From: Rhynchosporium graminicola | Taxonomy: Eukaryota; Ascomycota; Leotiomycetes; Helotiales; Ploettnerulaceae | Reading direction: 5' to 3' | DNA: 64,000 bases | NCBI GenBank assembly: GCA_900074885.1 | Contig: FJUW01000007.1 | Span: forward strand, 2,207,051-2,271,050 | Shown: piece by piece, positions 1-11,883 of the stretch | Numbering within the stretch: position 1 is the first letter of the stretch | Layout: every line of letters begins with the position of its first letter | Made by a program: the position numbers and the translations under genes | Notes under the pieces: model-generated | The model's input: only the letters and a program-made list of their open reading frames with translations | What the model was told of the DNA's origin: nothing | Databases searched by the model: none

Positions 1-2
1 TG

Positions 3-350
3 AAGGTTATCATGGCCACCAACAAGATCGATACTCTCGACCCAGCCCTCATCCGACCCGGCCGTATCGACCGAAAGATCCTATTTGAGAACCCTGATCA
101 AGTTACCAAGCGCAAGATCTTCACACTACATACATCCAAGATGTCTTTGAATGAGGACGTCGACTTGGAAGAGTTTATCAATCAAAAGGACGATCTTTCG
201 GGTGCGGATATCAAGGCTATCTGCTCCGAAGCTGGCTTGATGGCTTTAAGAGAGCGAAGAATGCGTGTGCAGATGGCGGATTTCAGGGCTGCGAGAGAGC
301 GTGTGTTGAAGACCAAGACGGAGGGCGAGCCGGAGGGATTGTACTTGTGA
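3..350 (+). CDS. rpt2: 26S proteasome regulatory subunit 4 (Rpt2), C-terminal part
   Basis: This is the 3' end of the gene for Rpt2, one of six AAA+ ATPases that form the base ring of the 19S proteasome cap, unfolding ubiquitinated substrates and opening the 20S gate. The frame is open from the window edge, so the start and most of the ATPase domain lie outside. Visible are the AAA sensor/arginine-finger segment ([20 protein letters not shown], read from position 12), the C-terminal helical lid ([20 protein letters not shown]) and the end EGLYL. A terminal Leu-Tyr-Leu fits the HbYX motif by which Rpt2 docks into the 20S alpha ring. The methionine codon at 12 is internal, not a start. Identification is confident because the segment is nearly invariant in eukaryotes and this tail is typical of subunit 4. 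Confidence 0.96.
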   Translation, partial: KVIMATNKIDTLDPALIRPGRIDRKILFENPDQVTKRKIFTLHTSKMSLNEDVDLEEFINQKDDLSGADIKAICSEAGLMALRERRMRVQMADFRAARERVLKTKTEGEPEGLYL

Positions 351-2575
351 GGAGTGGGTAGCAGACACGGTGGGACGACAGAGTGATTGCTTCTCTACGT
401 GAGACGTGTATTTTAGAGATCGTAATGCATCAGACGATGATATGTCCCGTTTTTGATATTGGGATTCATTGTTTATCCTTGTAAATGTATGCTGCAAGTA
501 TTTCCAGACTTGTTGATCTGGAGTTATACAGGATTTGGCAAGCGATTATGCAATGTTCATGAAAGCAAAGCAACCCGTATTCGGGGACTGTGGAGAATGC
601 AGTACCGGTCATCGTATATTGAACATCTTGTCACTGTTTTCGGGGTGTCCGTCATGAAGAAACCATGTCACGGTATCGCTTCCAGTCTTCCACAGATCTG
701 TAACATCCCGTCTATGGATAATGCGCATAATAATCATAAGCCTACCAAATTTAATTCACAAGACCTTGACCATGTTCTCTTTGAGATGGAGAGTATACGC
801 GATTTTGGCTTTCTACAAAGAGTACATAGAGAGAGGCCTTTTGGTTCTCTTGGCCTTTATGCAAAGCTCTCTTCGAGACTCGTAATCTACCAGCAATTCC
901 AATACTCTTCAGCTTCCTGTTTACACCATTGTATTATCTGGAACGCTGAGTATGTACACTTGACGTGAGCATTATACTCTTCATTTCTTGCCTATCGACT
1001 TGAGCGAGAAAGAACTTCGTACGGACATTGGGTTACCTTGGTAATGGTACTTGGAACCCCTTGGAATTCCTTAACAAGGCAGATTCAATTGGGGCTCATT
1101 GCCCTTGGTCCACTCCTCTTTGATGCGTACGGTCAGCCGTGAACATACCTACAGCTCATTGTCGCTACCACTTGATCCTTTGCCACCAACAAGAATCATC
1201 GACCTCAATCCCTTCGCTGGGTGTTCCCAGCAGGAAACGGCCACATAGAACGATGCATTCACCAGTAACCTCCAAAAGGAGCAAGGGAGTAGTTGAGGTT
1301 AATCTGAGCATTGAAAATTGCAGTAGCAAAGAGTAGAATTTTATTTTTGCGGAGGAAATACTATAGGTCCGAATCGATGGAGAGCCATGACCTAGGAGGT
1401 GTCCTGGATGCTAGCCGCTTTTGGTGATTTGATGAATGCATGATATAGGTATTGCTAGTGAAGCCAAAGCAAACTGTCAGAAGGCATTGACTCAATAATC
1501 CTGCGAGTTGGCCATCGTTGGTGTTTGGAAGGCAGAGCATCGCCAGCCCAGAAAGAACAGGAGGATCTGCACATAGCTGCTACTGCAAAAGATCGACGTT
1601 ACACATTGTCTGCTGTCAAAGGAATGTCAAGTAATAGTCGAGAAGAATTTCAAGGTTGATAGATGGGGAGTTGTGGGCAGACATGTTAGTGGGGAAATGG
1701 CTGTCTGTTGCAACATCAAGGCTGTATCTTTGCCACTTGGTAACGAGCGACGTGATACTGTTCGTTCGGGTGTATCTAAAGGTACGTCGGATTTATCTGT
1801 AAACTCAAAATAACACAAAAATCGTAGAGCAGTTTTAGGACGATTCAAAGTAGCCGAAATGACCGATTTGTTCGCTGGCTGAGACGATTTGTGGATACAC
1901 GGTTGAGGTTATTCATAAAGGTATTGGATGAACTCTTTGCTAAAGAACTATTGTTTTCATGCTGCTCATAAGTAGCGAAGTTTTGGCCTCGACTAAGAGG
2001 TGACTGGAAGATCGAGCTGGATATGTATTGTAAGGTGTTCTTAACTATCTTAGCTGCTCTAATTCCTGATATATAGAGTAGTATTCGATGGTCTGTAGAA
2101 GCACCTATCTTCTGGCCATCACGCACAATTTAATATCCAGCAGTCATGGCCGAGCATTCCCTAACCTAATACGGTGAGGATTCTCCTTTCTAGAGGTTTG
2201 TCATTCGTCCCTCTGCTTGTGAGCAGACTTCGCAGGAATTTTATAGGTCAGTCAGCTTAGTGGCTCTCGCTTACTTTGTATACATCCAGTGAGACTCGAC
2301 ATTAAGTGAATCTGAAATTCACATCTCCTGAAAAATGCAAGAGGATGGAGTCTACCGGAATAGAGATTGCGTGAAGAATACAATGAGCAGTGTTGCACCA
2401 CATCAATACACTGACAATCTCTCATAGCCGCCTGATGGGAGTAAAGGAGCGGTGACCCGCTCGCTTACAGAATTTTCATCAAATTTTCACCCCGTCTCCG
2501 CTGACCCCCGAAAATTCAAATTTTGCTTTATAGAGCCAACTAACGCTATCTCGTTCATTCATCAGTACATCCAAC
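351..2575. other. Intergenic region without recognisable gene
   Basis: Between the Rpt2 stop and the tRNA gene there are only scattered short open frames on both strands. The longest (453-968, +) begins in the Rpt2 3' flank, has no recognisable motif and a composition like noncoding DNA. Two minus-strand frames (1627-1848 and 1845-2126) are equally featureless. No repeat or RNA gene was seen. Confidence 0.55.
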
Positions 2576-2693
2576 GCCCGGGTAGCTCAATCGGTAGAGC
2601 GTGTGGCTCTTAACAGTGGAAAAGCTTCATTTGAAGCCGATTCATCACTTAAAAGTTACCTCAAGGTCGTGGGTTCGAGCCCCACCTCGGGCT
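2576..2693 (+). tRNA. tRNA-Lys(CUU) with 45-nt intron
   Basis: The cloverleaf folds as acceptor GCCCGGG (2576-2582) with CTCGGGC (2686-2692), D-stem GCTC/GAGC (2585-2588 and 2597-2600), and T-arm GTGGG-TTCGAGC-CCCAC (2669-2685). The anticodon loop CTCTTAA (2607-2613) places anticodon CUU at 2609-2611, decoding lysine AAG. The 3' half of the anticodon stem is CCTCA at 2659-2663, so about 45 nt (2613-2657 or 2614-2658) must be removed after position 37, the canonical site for nuclear tRNA introns. The anticodon stem keeps one T-T mismatch (2604 with 2661). The discriminator is T at 2693. Confidence 0.9.
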
Positions 2694-3523
2694 CAATCCC
2701 CGAGGTTCTCTTAACAGAGAGCTTCTATAGCTTTTTGCCACTTTTGAGAGTGGTTCTAGATGGCTTGGGTGATTGAGATATGTGTCTGTATAGCTTTGAA
2801 TGATTTGGATGAGAGACTATGCAATAGTGATATTTCTTTTCTTTTTCAAAACAGCAAAGCTTCTATCACAGAACGAGATCTTGCTCCCTGTTGATCGGAA
2901 TAAGATGGGGGAGAGAAAGCTGGTCATGCGAAGCTGAGTGAAGTTCGTTTTTGGCCAGGCAAAATCGTCACATGAAATTATCACTCAACATAGTCGTGAA
3001 ACATTCATTTGACTTTTCAATTATTACCCTGATAGATTTCGATGCCATTTTATGTGGAACCGTGATTTTACAGTCAGGTTATAGATCGTTGAGTCTTTTC
3101 TGAGACTATGAGGCTACTGATGTAGGAGTTAATCAATGCCGCATCAAATTCGCGATATATCCGGGTTCTTACGATGTACTTCATGCTTGACTTCACCTGA
3201 TCGTGAGGATTCTGCCGCCCCTCACTGCGCGATGCTTTTGTTTTGACCAAGGGTTGTGCAGGCGTTGTACAATATCACTAATTCTCACCTATCCTACGGG
3301 AAACTAATACTGCATTACTGATAATGAACCGGAGGAGATCTTAGAGAAATGATTCTGCTGGCTTTCTCCTCTCCATCAGTAAAGTAAACAAATCAAGCGC
3401 ACGTGGGCTCAGTTGACAGGGCTAGGCCGAATTCATATACTTTCAATCATATATTATTACCATCAGCACACAAATGCCCGCAGAGGAACCAGGAAATCTA
3501 CTCTATGAGCTCTGCCAGTTCAT
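2694..3523. other. Intergenic region, tRNA to beta-galactosidase 3' end
   Basis: No coding frame of substance was found. A T-rich run shortly after the tRNA (within about 2836-2846) could act as a polymerase III terminator, but it is some 145 bases downstream. The segment next to 3524 should hold the 3' UTR of the minus-strand beta-galactosidase gene. Confidence 0.5.
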
Positions 3524-6500
3524 TCAGGCATACTGCAAACGGCTCGTATCATATTGCGGCTGGAGCTCGGCCCAATCCCGGTTGAAATCAAAGTCCGTCT
3601 GGTAAGCACCATAAGAAATCAACTTAACCGTATCCAGCTTCGCTCCCGCATCCGTCATCGCCCAAAGACTCAAAGCAACAGTATTCAAACCTCTATTGTT
3701 GATGACCCCAGGCGGTACCGGGAATCTGGTCTGCGGTCCGATGTGAGGAACATATTTTCCATATTGGTATCCATTAACCCAGATCATGACACGGGCTACA
3801 GTCCCAACAGGAGCTGCAAGCTCGATTCCAAGGGGTACATCGAGATCAGAATCAATATCGAGATGAAAGGTGGTGGTGTAGAAGCGTATCCCTGATGTGG
3901 TCAGACCAGTCGATGGACCCGCGCGGTCGAACGTAGAATCTGGTTTGAAGCCAGGAAGGTGCCATCCGACCCGTTCGGCGTACAAGCCGCCTTCGTTCAT
4001 GGGGCCTCTGACGGGATCTAAATTCTTCGATCCTCCGGCGTTGCCTTGCACCTTCCACAACGTAAAGCCAGTTCCATTGGCAGGAAGGAGCGATGCGCCG
4101 AGAATTCCGCGAGGATTACCTACACCTTTGGCAGTTGATGTTTCGTCGTGGCCATGGTAATCTACAACGACTGTGAGGAGATTGTCTCCTGACTTCAATG
4201 ATGCAGCAGGGAGCGGGAGGACGGCAGCTGTGGTTGTAAGAGAGGCGTTTCCTACATTTCCGCCGATGAGAACGCCATTCAACCATGCAGACCAGCCGAA
4301 TGCCAGACCTCCCGAGCAAGTAATTTTCACCGAGTTAAAGTTGGCGCCGGTGAAGTATCCGCGATAGATTTTGGCACCCGAGTAGAATCCATAGTCGCTC
4401 GAGAACAGAACGGGCTTGGTCAAAGGTGCAATGGGACTGAGCGTTGACGACTTATTGCACACTGCCCAATTCTTATCGTCGTATGAAGCCGATTTCTCTG
4501 GGAGTGAATCTGCAGAGCGCCAATTTCCTAGGACAGGAAGGGAAATGGCGCGTTCTTTGGCTCCTGGAATTTGTGCTATTACGGAACCATAGGAAGTTTT
4601 AGTAGCACTCAGTCGTATTTCATTCCATGTGATTGTCTGGATACTAGGATTGCCGGTGTACACCTCGATAGTTGTGGCGTTGTCGTTATCGCCTGAAACA
4701 TGCACTACGCCGTGAGATACAGAAGCGCTACGGACGAGGTATGGTCCCAAGACAAATATCTGCTCATCAGGCTTCACATTCGGATTAGTTGTTGTTGGAG
4801 GAGCCCAAAACTTCCAAGCGGATTCTTGATCGAGAAGATATACTAGGACGCTACCGAATTTGACAGTTGTCTTGCCGGATCCTTGAGTGTAGGTGAATGT
4901 CGTAGTATTATTCGTAGATGTCACGTTGACGGCTGCGGAACCTTCGATGATATGCGCGGCGCTCGCAAAACCGGTTTTGAGCGCAAACTGGCCAACCTGT
5001 CCTGGCTTCAGGTAAAGAACCAGTACGTCGACGTCGAAAACACCGTAGGACAGAACGTCAGCCGAGGAATACAGAAGGAGGTTTTTGCCAAAGGTGTAGT
5101 CAGTGACAAGAATTTTGCTTTGGCGCCCATCTAGATTAATGTTTGGTACCGTGATGACGCCCTCAGATGTGTTTAGGCTTGCCGAAAAAGTCACAGAGTC
5201 CCTCGACTTGGATGTATTCTGCTGCACGGTATAAAATGCAGCACGTGTATCGGGATTTCTAAGCTCCCAAGTCCAAATCAAGGGTGAGGAAACCTTGAGA
5301 AAATTAGCTAAAAGAATGGAGGACATAAAATATCAGGACTCACAGCATATCCAGTCCCATTGCCAATCATGTCAGTCTTCAGCATATCCGTTGAGACGCG
5401 GGTGAACAGACTTATAAGTTTGGTCTGATAAAACTTATCCTGAATCTGTCGAGTTTCTCGGAGAGGCGCGGAATAATCGTACGATGTATATACAACAGGA
5501 GCGGCGGCTATTTTTCTTCAGTGAATGTATATTTAACGTTGGAGTCAACTGACAATGTCCCCAATTTGTTCCTCCCCAGGCCATGTAGAGACTAAGGAGT
5601 GTAACTCGCTGGGCTAGATTATTCTTATAGTAGACATCTGCATATGCTGGATCATGCTCTGCAGCACAGTCGTCGTAAAAGCTTCCTCCCCAAGGTGTGA
5701 AATACCCAGCCTCAAACTCGGCTAGGTACGATGGCTGAGTATAAGAGTTGTTCTGAAACCATTGGTAATATTTCCTGTTAATATTGAAGCCAGAATTGAT
5801 ATTCGTGCAAGAGAAGCCGCCAGGGTAAGAGTCCAGGCCATAAATGTCGACAGCTCCGCCAACGTTTTGATAGTCTGTACTCCACGACTGTGAGCGCATA
5901 CCTTTTTCGTTGTGTGTTGATGGCACAGTCACGCCAGCATCGCGGAAGGTTTTCTTGACCTGCTCCATGTAAACAACCAATGTATTGTCCGCCGCATGAG
6001 TCGTTTCCTGAAGCTCATTCTCATGTTGATTTAAGATCACGGGACCCCCTTTCGTGATCTCGTTCCTTGCAATGATCTCTCCAATTTGAGTTATCCAAGG
6101 CAACCAAGCCTGGTAATACGTAGCATCACTAGTCCGTAGATTTCCTAAGCTTCCATCAGACCCCCTGTACGAAGACAGAAGTTAGCTAATGCCTGTTTTT
6201 TTTTTGTAAGAGCATTAGGTGTGTCTCGAAGATGGTCTCCAGATACTTGAAGTAGAAGAATATGGACATGCTACGTACCAAAGGGCGAGTCCGCCTCCAT
6301 TTGTCTCGGCATTACAGTATGGTCCAGCTCGCGTGATCACCCAAATTCCTGCTTCTTTGGCGTAATCAAAGACTTTCTGGGCGTTCTTTCCTGATGTCTG
6401 AAAGTCGTAGACGCCCTTCGACGAGGAATGGTAAGACCAGAAAAAGTAAACACTAGGCGCATTAGCAAAGCGAGGAGACCTCAAGTTGTATCTATGATGA

Positions 6501-6781
6501 TGTACCTGATTGTGTTGATCCCGTTGGCCTTGAACTTCTGGAAAATGTCGAGCCACAGCTCTGGCACAGGCATGCGTTGATAGTGAAATTCCGCGGAGCT
6601 GAAAACTGTAAGTTTATGTATTGAAACTGTTAGTAGGCAACACTGACAAAATAAACACTCTACTGCCATTGACTGTCAAGCTGTATGGATCCCATGTTAC
6701 TGCTGTAGTCTGGCCATTATCTGTTGCAAACCCGCCCCAAAAGAGGGTTGAAATCACGAGAAAGAAATTCAGGAGACGCAT
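3524..6781 (-). CDS. Secreted beta-galactosidase, glycoside hydrolase family 35
   Basis: Predicted exons are 6781-6648, 6598-6506, 6452-6279, 6164-5554, 5507-5344 and 5293-3524, giving 981 residues in one consistent frame, close to the roughly 1000 usual for fungal GH35 enzymes. The product removes terminal beta-D-galactosyl residues from lactose or plant-wall galactans outside the cell. The N-terminus [19 protein letters not shown] reads as a signal peptide. Motifs in order: [17 protein letters not shown] (start of the TIM barrel), [14 protein letters not shown] near 117-130, HENEL with the likely acid/base Glu184, and YLAEFEAG with the likely nucleophile Glu283; the spacing of about 99 residues matches characterised fungal enzymes. 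Beta-rich domains follow, with several N-glycosylation sequons. No break was found. The next gene upstream lies 1.6 kb away on the same strand. Confidence 0.94.
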
Positions 6782-6845
6782 CTGAGTCTCAGGGGCTGTT
6801 CACAATTCAAAACGGCAATCCGGAAGTCGATGTGCATTGTATTGG

Positions 6846-6852
6846 CTTTATA
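6846..6852 (-). promoter_or_regulatory. Possible TATA box of the beta-galactosidase gene
   Basis: The minus strand reads TATAAAG here, about 65 bases upstream of the ATG at 6781, a plausible distance for a fungal core promoter. A CTGGGG hexamer on the same strand (6877-6882) fits the SYGGRG consensus of the carbon-catabolite repressor CreA, but a single copy is weak evidence. Confidence 0.35.
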
Positions 6853-8404
6853 TGATTGCAGTTGTAGCCAGGTTTACCCCAGCCAGGATTAGCCTGTAGT
6901 GCTTGTGGTAGGGATAAATAAACCCTTCCTTGCCTTGTCTTTACCAGCTCGAGCCTCATCAAGGGCATCTGCCCAACCATTTAATCGAGAATCATATAAA
7001 TGCGGAGGAGAACCCGCTAAAGGTAGGGATTTGGTTATTCTGGCCACCAAGTATGTAGTAGCCTGTTCCGACGTGATAGTGATTAGTTCCCCACTTCAGG
7101 AGTAGAATCGTTCTTCCAGCAATCAGGGCCAAGAGGAACCTGCCAATATAGTTGGCGCGCGTACCGGATGAAATGGACAATATGTACGATTGAAAGAGGA
7201 AGGTTGCTTTTCTGTACCCCAGCCTTTTCATTGAATAAGCTTTCGGCTCATCTCGCAGCTTTCGGCAGGAAATGAAGCGAACCAAGGGTAATACACGTGA
7301 CAAGCCCCTCGACATTCGCGTCGAGCAGCTTTGTTTATTCTATGAAGCTGCCAAAGAGAGGCTATAACCAGTACTATAGTGAAAGGTGCAAGTGATGTCG
7401 AGCAAAACCATCCCAAGGGAGTTTGAGCGAGCGAGTGTTTCCATGTTATAGGGAAGTTCAGAACTTACCACAATGGGTGCCTCTTGAGTGAGGTCATTAA
7501 TGTAAATAAACCTCACGATTATAAGAATAGACAACAGTTAGTGTCTTCACTATGGAGCAGGAGTAGACTCTGCTGATGGACGCTTAGTAAATCTTCCGAG
7601 GTCACGTTTTCCTTTCACGTACTGTAGCATATCGATAGAGTCATAAAGTAATGTCTTACTTCAACTGGCAACCTTCCCGCCTACCTATCGCAATGCATCG
7701 GAGCATATCGAATGCACAACAATACCAACGTGAAGACGTTCCGCCGTCAACTCAGAACAAGTCTTGCGTGACTCAATTGCTACTGCACGGCTTTTTTCGG
7801 TATGTAAGTAAGCAGACTTCCCTCCAAAGCATGTACATTTAGACTGGTCGGGGTATTTATCAATATCAGAACTGTCTCATGTTCCAACAATGAGTAGAGT
7901 CGATGGTCCGGAAGCCACCAAAACAGGATTCGCCAAAGCATGAGATTTATTGCGACTGCGGTCCTAATTTCCCGAGCAGCTCTTCACAGCTGGTCTTCTT
8001 GAAATTCGTCGATGCAGAAATTACCGCAGTCAGTTTTCTTTATCTTTCATGTGTGGCGCGTCGGGAGCCCTGTCAGTCATTTCTACTGTAAGGTCTTGTC
8101 TTTTTCTGGTAGACGATGAAAAGTACGAACCACTTTATGATTAATGCCGGGCGCTTAGATCGGTGTTCAAACTACATGAACCTGTGAAGCCTCGCGATGA
8201 TACTTAAAAATGATGAAGTATTTGAGCTGGGAAATGGAGTATCATATAACTTTACGCCAACCAAAGCATGAGCGCAGAATTCAAACTGCCAAATTATACG
8301 AGCAGGAACGATCTGGTATAGATGAAGGCTGAAAACAATCTAGAAAGTACAGCTAATCATAAAGAGAAGTCAATTTTGGGATTGACGCCCCTCCAAACAA
8401 TGCA
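6853..8404. other. Intergenic region upstream of the beta-galactosidase
   Basis: This interval should carry the beta-galactosidase promoter (proximal part) and the 3' flank of the oxidoreductase gene. Short open frames on both strands (for example 6992-7315 - and 7651-7842 +) carry no recognisable motif. Confidence 0.5.
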
Positions 8405-9424
8405 TCATGACTTCTGCCCAACGTGGACAATAATCTTCCCCTTACTCTTCCCCTTCTTAAGCAATGCAATAGCCTTTGGCGCGTCCTCGTACTCAAATAC
8501 CTCTTCAATTGGCACCTTGACCTTTCCCTCAGCCACCCACTCCGCGATCTGCGCCAAATCATCCCTGCTGTTCTTCGTGAAATACAGGACGAATTTCCTA
8601 CTTCCGCCACCAAGAAACTTTGGCAGGAGCATTCTACTGCTCATGATTCTAGCCGATTCAAGAGATGCGCTTCCACCAACTTGCACGAATTTCCCGGCTG
8701 GCGATAGGAACTTGTCAGCTTTGGTGTAAAGATCTCCCGGGGAATTGCCGACATTGTCGACGACAAGACTGTAGATGAGACCGTTCTCGACTAGTTTCTG
8801 AGTGACATCCGTGGAGGTGTAGTCGATAACTTCGTCGGCTCCGTGTTGCTTGCACAACTCGATTTTGGCACTTGAGCACGAGACCGTCACATGGCATCCG
8901 ACAGCCTTTGCGATCTGAATTCCAAATGCACCTACTGCTCCCGAACCACCATTGATGAAAATCTTATCGCCAGCCTTGACATTAGGCACGATGGTCTGGT
9001 ATGCAGTCTGTCCAGCCGTTCCAATACCAGCCCCGTGATCTGGTTCAACCCCCTTGGGCAGCACTGCGCACCCATCATAGCTAGCGATAACGAACTGTCC
9101 AAGAGTCCCGAATTGCGTCGGGTCTATTCTACCAAGAACAACATCGCCGACTTTGAAAACATCGGTCGCCTGTCCTAGCGTCACGACTCTTCCGCTGAAA
9201 TCCATGCCTGGACTAGCTGGTTTGGACACCGCGACGTTCCCAAGCATGCCCATCTCCGCTAACTTATAGTCTGCTGGATTCAGTCCCATACTAATGACCT
9301 CTACCAGCATTTGCGGCTTCGTGGCATTTAGTGTTGGCTTTGTTGCTTCGGTCGCGAATTGCAGCTTCGTGTCCAAGGCACCGCTTGGAGAGCTGTACTG
9401 CCAAGCTTTCATTGTTGCAGCCAT
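8405..9424 (-). CDS. Zinc-independent MDR oxidoreductase (quinone oxidoreductase-like)
   Basis: A single-exon gene of 339 residues, the usual length for medium-chain dehydrogenase/reductases. The N-terminal GroES-like catalytic domain carries VISMGLNPADYK and GMDFSGRV; the Rossmann domain has the nucleotide-binding glycine motif NGGSGAVGAFGIQIAK at about residues 158-173, then HGADEVIDY. The cysteines that bind structural zinc in classical alcohol dehydrogenases are absent, which points to the NADPH:quinone reductase/RTN4IP1-like branch that reduces quinones or enones with NADPH in the cytosol or mitochondria. The exact substrate cannot be told. The ATG at 9424 is followed by a second Met at residue 5, so the start could be either. 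Confidence 0.88.
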   Translation of the reverse strand: MAATMKAWQYSSPSGALDTKLQFATEATKPTLNATKPQMLVEVISMGLNPADYKLAEMGMLGNVAVSKPASPGMDFSGRVVTLGQATDVFKVGDVVLGRIDPTQFGTLGQFVIASYDGCAVLPKGVEPDHGAGIGTAGQTAYQTIVPNVKAGDKIFINGGSGAVGAFGIQIAKAVGCHVTVSCSSAKIELCKQHGADEVIDYTSTDVTQKLVENGLIYSLVVDNVGNSPGDLYTKADKFLSPAGKFVQVGGSASLESARIMSSRMLLPKFLGGGSRKFVLYFTKNSRDDLAQIAEWVAEGKVKVPIEEVFEYEDAPKAIALLKKGKSKGKIIVHVGQKS

Positions 9425-10483
9425 TTTCTTGGATTTCTGATGAGCTTTTGGGTCGGGAAGTCAGTTGGAGGAGTTTGGTGATGTTGATCTGAGGATTGTT
9501 TGCCGGTTGATATGTAGAGGAAAGGGTATACTATACGGGCGAGTTCGGATTATGACGTGACTTGGACTTTCTGAAAACTCAATGACGAAATTCTCCGAAA
9601 CAAGCGGGGAAGCGGCACCTGCAGTCCAGCGGTGTGTCGCTTAATCTCGCTTGTAAAGGAGGCGAATATGGCAAAACAACAACATCTTCTTCGGCGAAAT
9701 GGCTGTAGACAGGGAGGGTGATTTTCGAGGCACATTCTGAATTGTATACATGAGTACCCGTCATTAACATTTAAGAGCGCGTTTTTGATTTCCAAGAGCA
9801 GCGAAAAGCAATCGCCACCTGCCGAGGCTATAGTGCATAATTTAGGTTGAGTCTTCTGAGCATGCTGGCAAAGTCCTCTGCCTACCTTGCGCCTGGAAGA
9901 CTCTTGGACTACAGATAAAGAGGTTGTTTGTCAGTTGCGCATCTTTGTCCCAGTAACGCCCAGAGATATGTTGCGAATGATAGATAGAGTTGCTCGTCCC
10001 TTTCTTTTCCCAGCCATTGAACCTTGAGGGAATCAGATACAAGCCCTTTGTTAGGAGATCGTTTAATCTTGCTTACGATAGTACGAAACAGACCCCTTTT
10101 CAATCCTTACATACACAAAGAGTGGTAGAGATATCCAATAAGGGAGGGCTTTCTTTGTCCCAGTCTTGCTTCTAAGACTTTCTACGACTGCTGCCATACC
10201 GCTACATAATATCCAGCGCGGAATAGCCTAAGGGAACCAGAAATAGATACGTGTTAAAGTTTTGATACCCATGAACGGACGATTGTCGCGCGTGTGATTG
10301 AATCAGCTGTGCCACGCTAGTCCTGATACGGTGACCTTGATATTCACCTTCGAAAGCTTTCACAATGCCCTCCTCGTTCATCTTTTTCGAGTCACCTTGA
10401 GGAAATATTCTACGACTACAAACATTCCACCAGGACTACTTAGTCTCTGGAGATTCGTGGATATCAACTCCTCGGTACCTCCA
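9425..10483. other. Intergenic region between divergent genes
   Basis: This is a shared promoter region between the minus-strand oxidoreductase and the plus-strand zinc-finger gene. Short minus frames near 9550-9795 and 9842-10103 have no motif. No further gene was seen. Confidence 0.5.
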
Positions 10484-11371
10484 ATGACGATGGGCATGGC
10501 AAACCACGAGAAGGGCACGAAGAGGATGAGAGCTGCAAGCAAAGATGGATCGATGGAAGGTGCGGCATGTGGAATTCAGATCCCCATCTACAAGTAAGAT
10601 CCTTCCAGCCCGACTTTCTCGAATCAGGGTCTTCAGCTAACAGTGGTTATTAACAGTAACGGCCCAGATAAGAACCCTTTCCGACCACCCGGATACATCT
10701 ACAGCACGCCGAGGAGCACAGAAGTAGCCTCTGAGCCTGACTTGATCAATGTACCAGCTTCTCAGCCCGAGCATCTCATCTGCGAGTATTGCCATATGAC
10801 GTTCGAGAATAAAGATTTGCTGTTGGGCCATAGACTGAGGACCCCGCATGGCTTTACCGATGAAGGAAAAATAACCATAGTCCCACCTGGATCTGGACTG
10901 GACGACCACGCTAGGATCATAACCCCTTCTGAAGGACAATTCATTGATGAGTACTCGAATATCGCCAGAGTACCAGCACTATCGAATCTTCGAGCTCCTT
11001 CCGGCCCCGAAGTTGTCAATCCCCCTCCATTCTTTGAGCCAGGTTGTCCTGCTACCGGCGTCTTTCTTCCAGTTGGAACTCGTGTTACTCTGCTTCCAGG
11101 AAAGCCTCCCGTATGGTATTGTCCTTGGAAAGGTTGTGATAAGAAGAATGTAGGTTGCCGTCCTCTATTTCTGTTCCAGAATATGAGTCTGCATGTCGGA
11201 TCAATGCTAACATTTCTGAAGTGGAAGATCTGGCGGCTCAATAGACACATCAACACAACTCATGTGGCCGTTCGAAGATCATACCACATCTGCAACTGTG
11301 GACAGGCATATGCAACAATGACTGGAGAAGAGGATCATCGGACTTTAACTGGGCATGTAAAGGCTATCTAA
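10484..11371 (+). CDS. C2H2 zinc-finger protein
   Basis: Predicted exons 10484-10593, 10657-11149 and 11222-11371 encode 250 residues. A first finger reads C-X2-C-X12-H-X5-H in LICEYCHMTFENKDLL, followed by a histidine after HRLRTPH. A second has the form C-X4-C-X12-H-X4-H: it begins YCPWKGCDKKN and finishes with RLNRHINTTH, but is assembled only if the 72-base intron 11150-11221 is removed. That intron has a GTAGGT donor and a CTAAC branch site and is divisible by three, so retention keeps the frame but destroys the finger. A third degenerate C/H cluster (HICNCGQAY) follows. Fungal C2H2 proteins of this kind usually bind DNA, but no target can be named. The ATG at 10484 is chosen as the first in the open frame near the fingers; codons upstream stay open, so the start is uncertain. 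Confidence 0.72.
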
Positions 11372-11883
11372 GTCTAGGATGTTTAGTGTGCATTTTTGGA
11401 AGGCTCGTTTCCACTCAGCGTAGAGATCATAAGTTGTGGAAAACTAGTCAGAGCTACGTGGAAAAGGGAGCAGTTATTCCAGCAGCTCTGGGTTCCTGAT
11501 GTAGCGTTCCGTTGTAATGAGGTGTCTTTCTGCACACATGGAAAGCAATGCCATAATTCATCGACATTACTGAGTACTTTCTTGGATATGGTATAATTTG
11601 AAATTCGTGTTAATTGAGAAAAAATAACAGATATTGAGGTAGGCGTGTATATTTTAAGGTTGGATGGGGTGAGTATACATTGAGATATTGCCAGAATCGT
11701 CTTCGTCCCTTGACATTGCTTCCTAACCTTAAGTGTGCTGATGCTGAGATAAGATTCACCTATTGGAATATAGCTTGTTTGGGGCTAGCCGCTTTAGGTC
11801 TCTGCGTTCAAGGCGGAAGTCAGCCTCCATCTCGTGATAAATGTCGCAGAGTAAGGATCCCAACCTCATCAAATCATTTTCAA

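Noticed and set aside
453..968. 171-residue plus-strand open frame after Rpt2
   Set aside because: It overlaps the 3' flank of Rpt2, has no recognisable motif or start context, and looks like random translation.
3554..5134. Several plus-strand frames across the beta-galactosidase
   Set aside because: They lie antisense to the long, well-supported GH35 exon.
11680..11883. N-terminal extension of the five-finger C2H2 protein with a hydrophobic stretch
   Set aside because: A membrane-like start is out of character for a zinc-finger regulator; the ATG at 11884 fits better.
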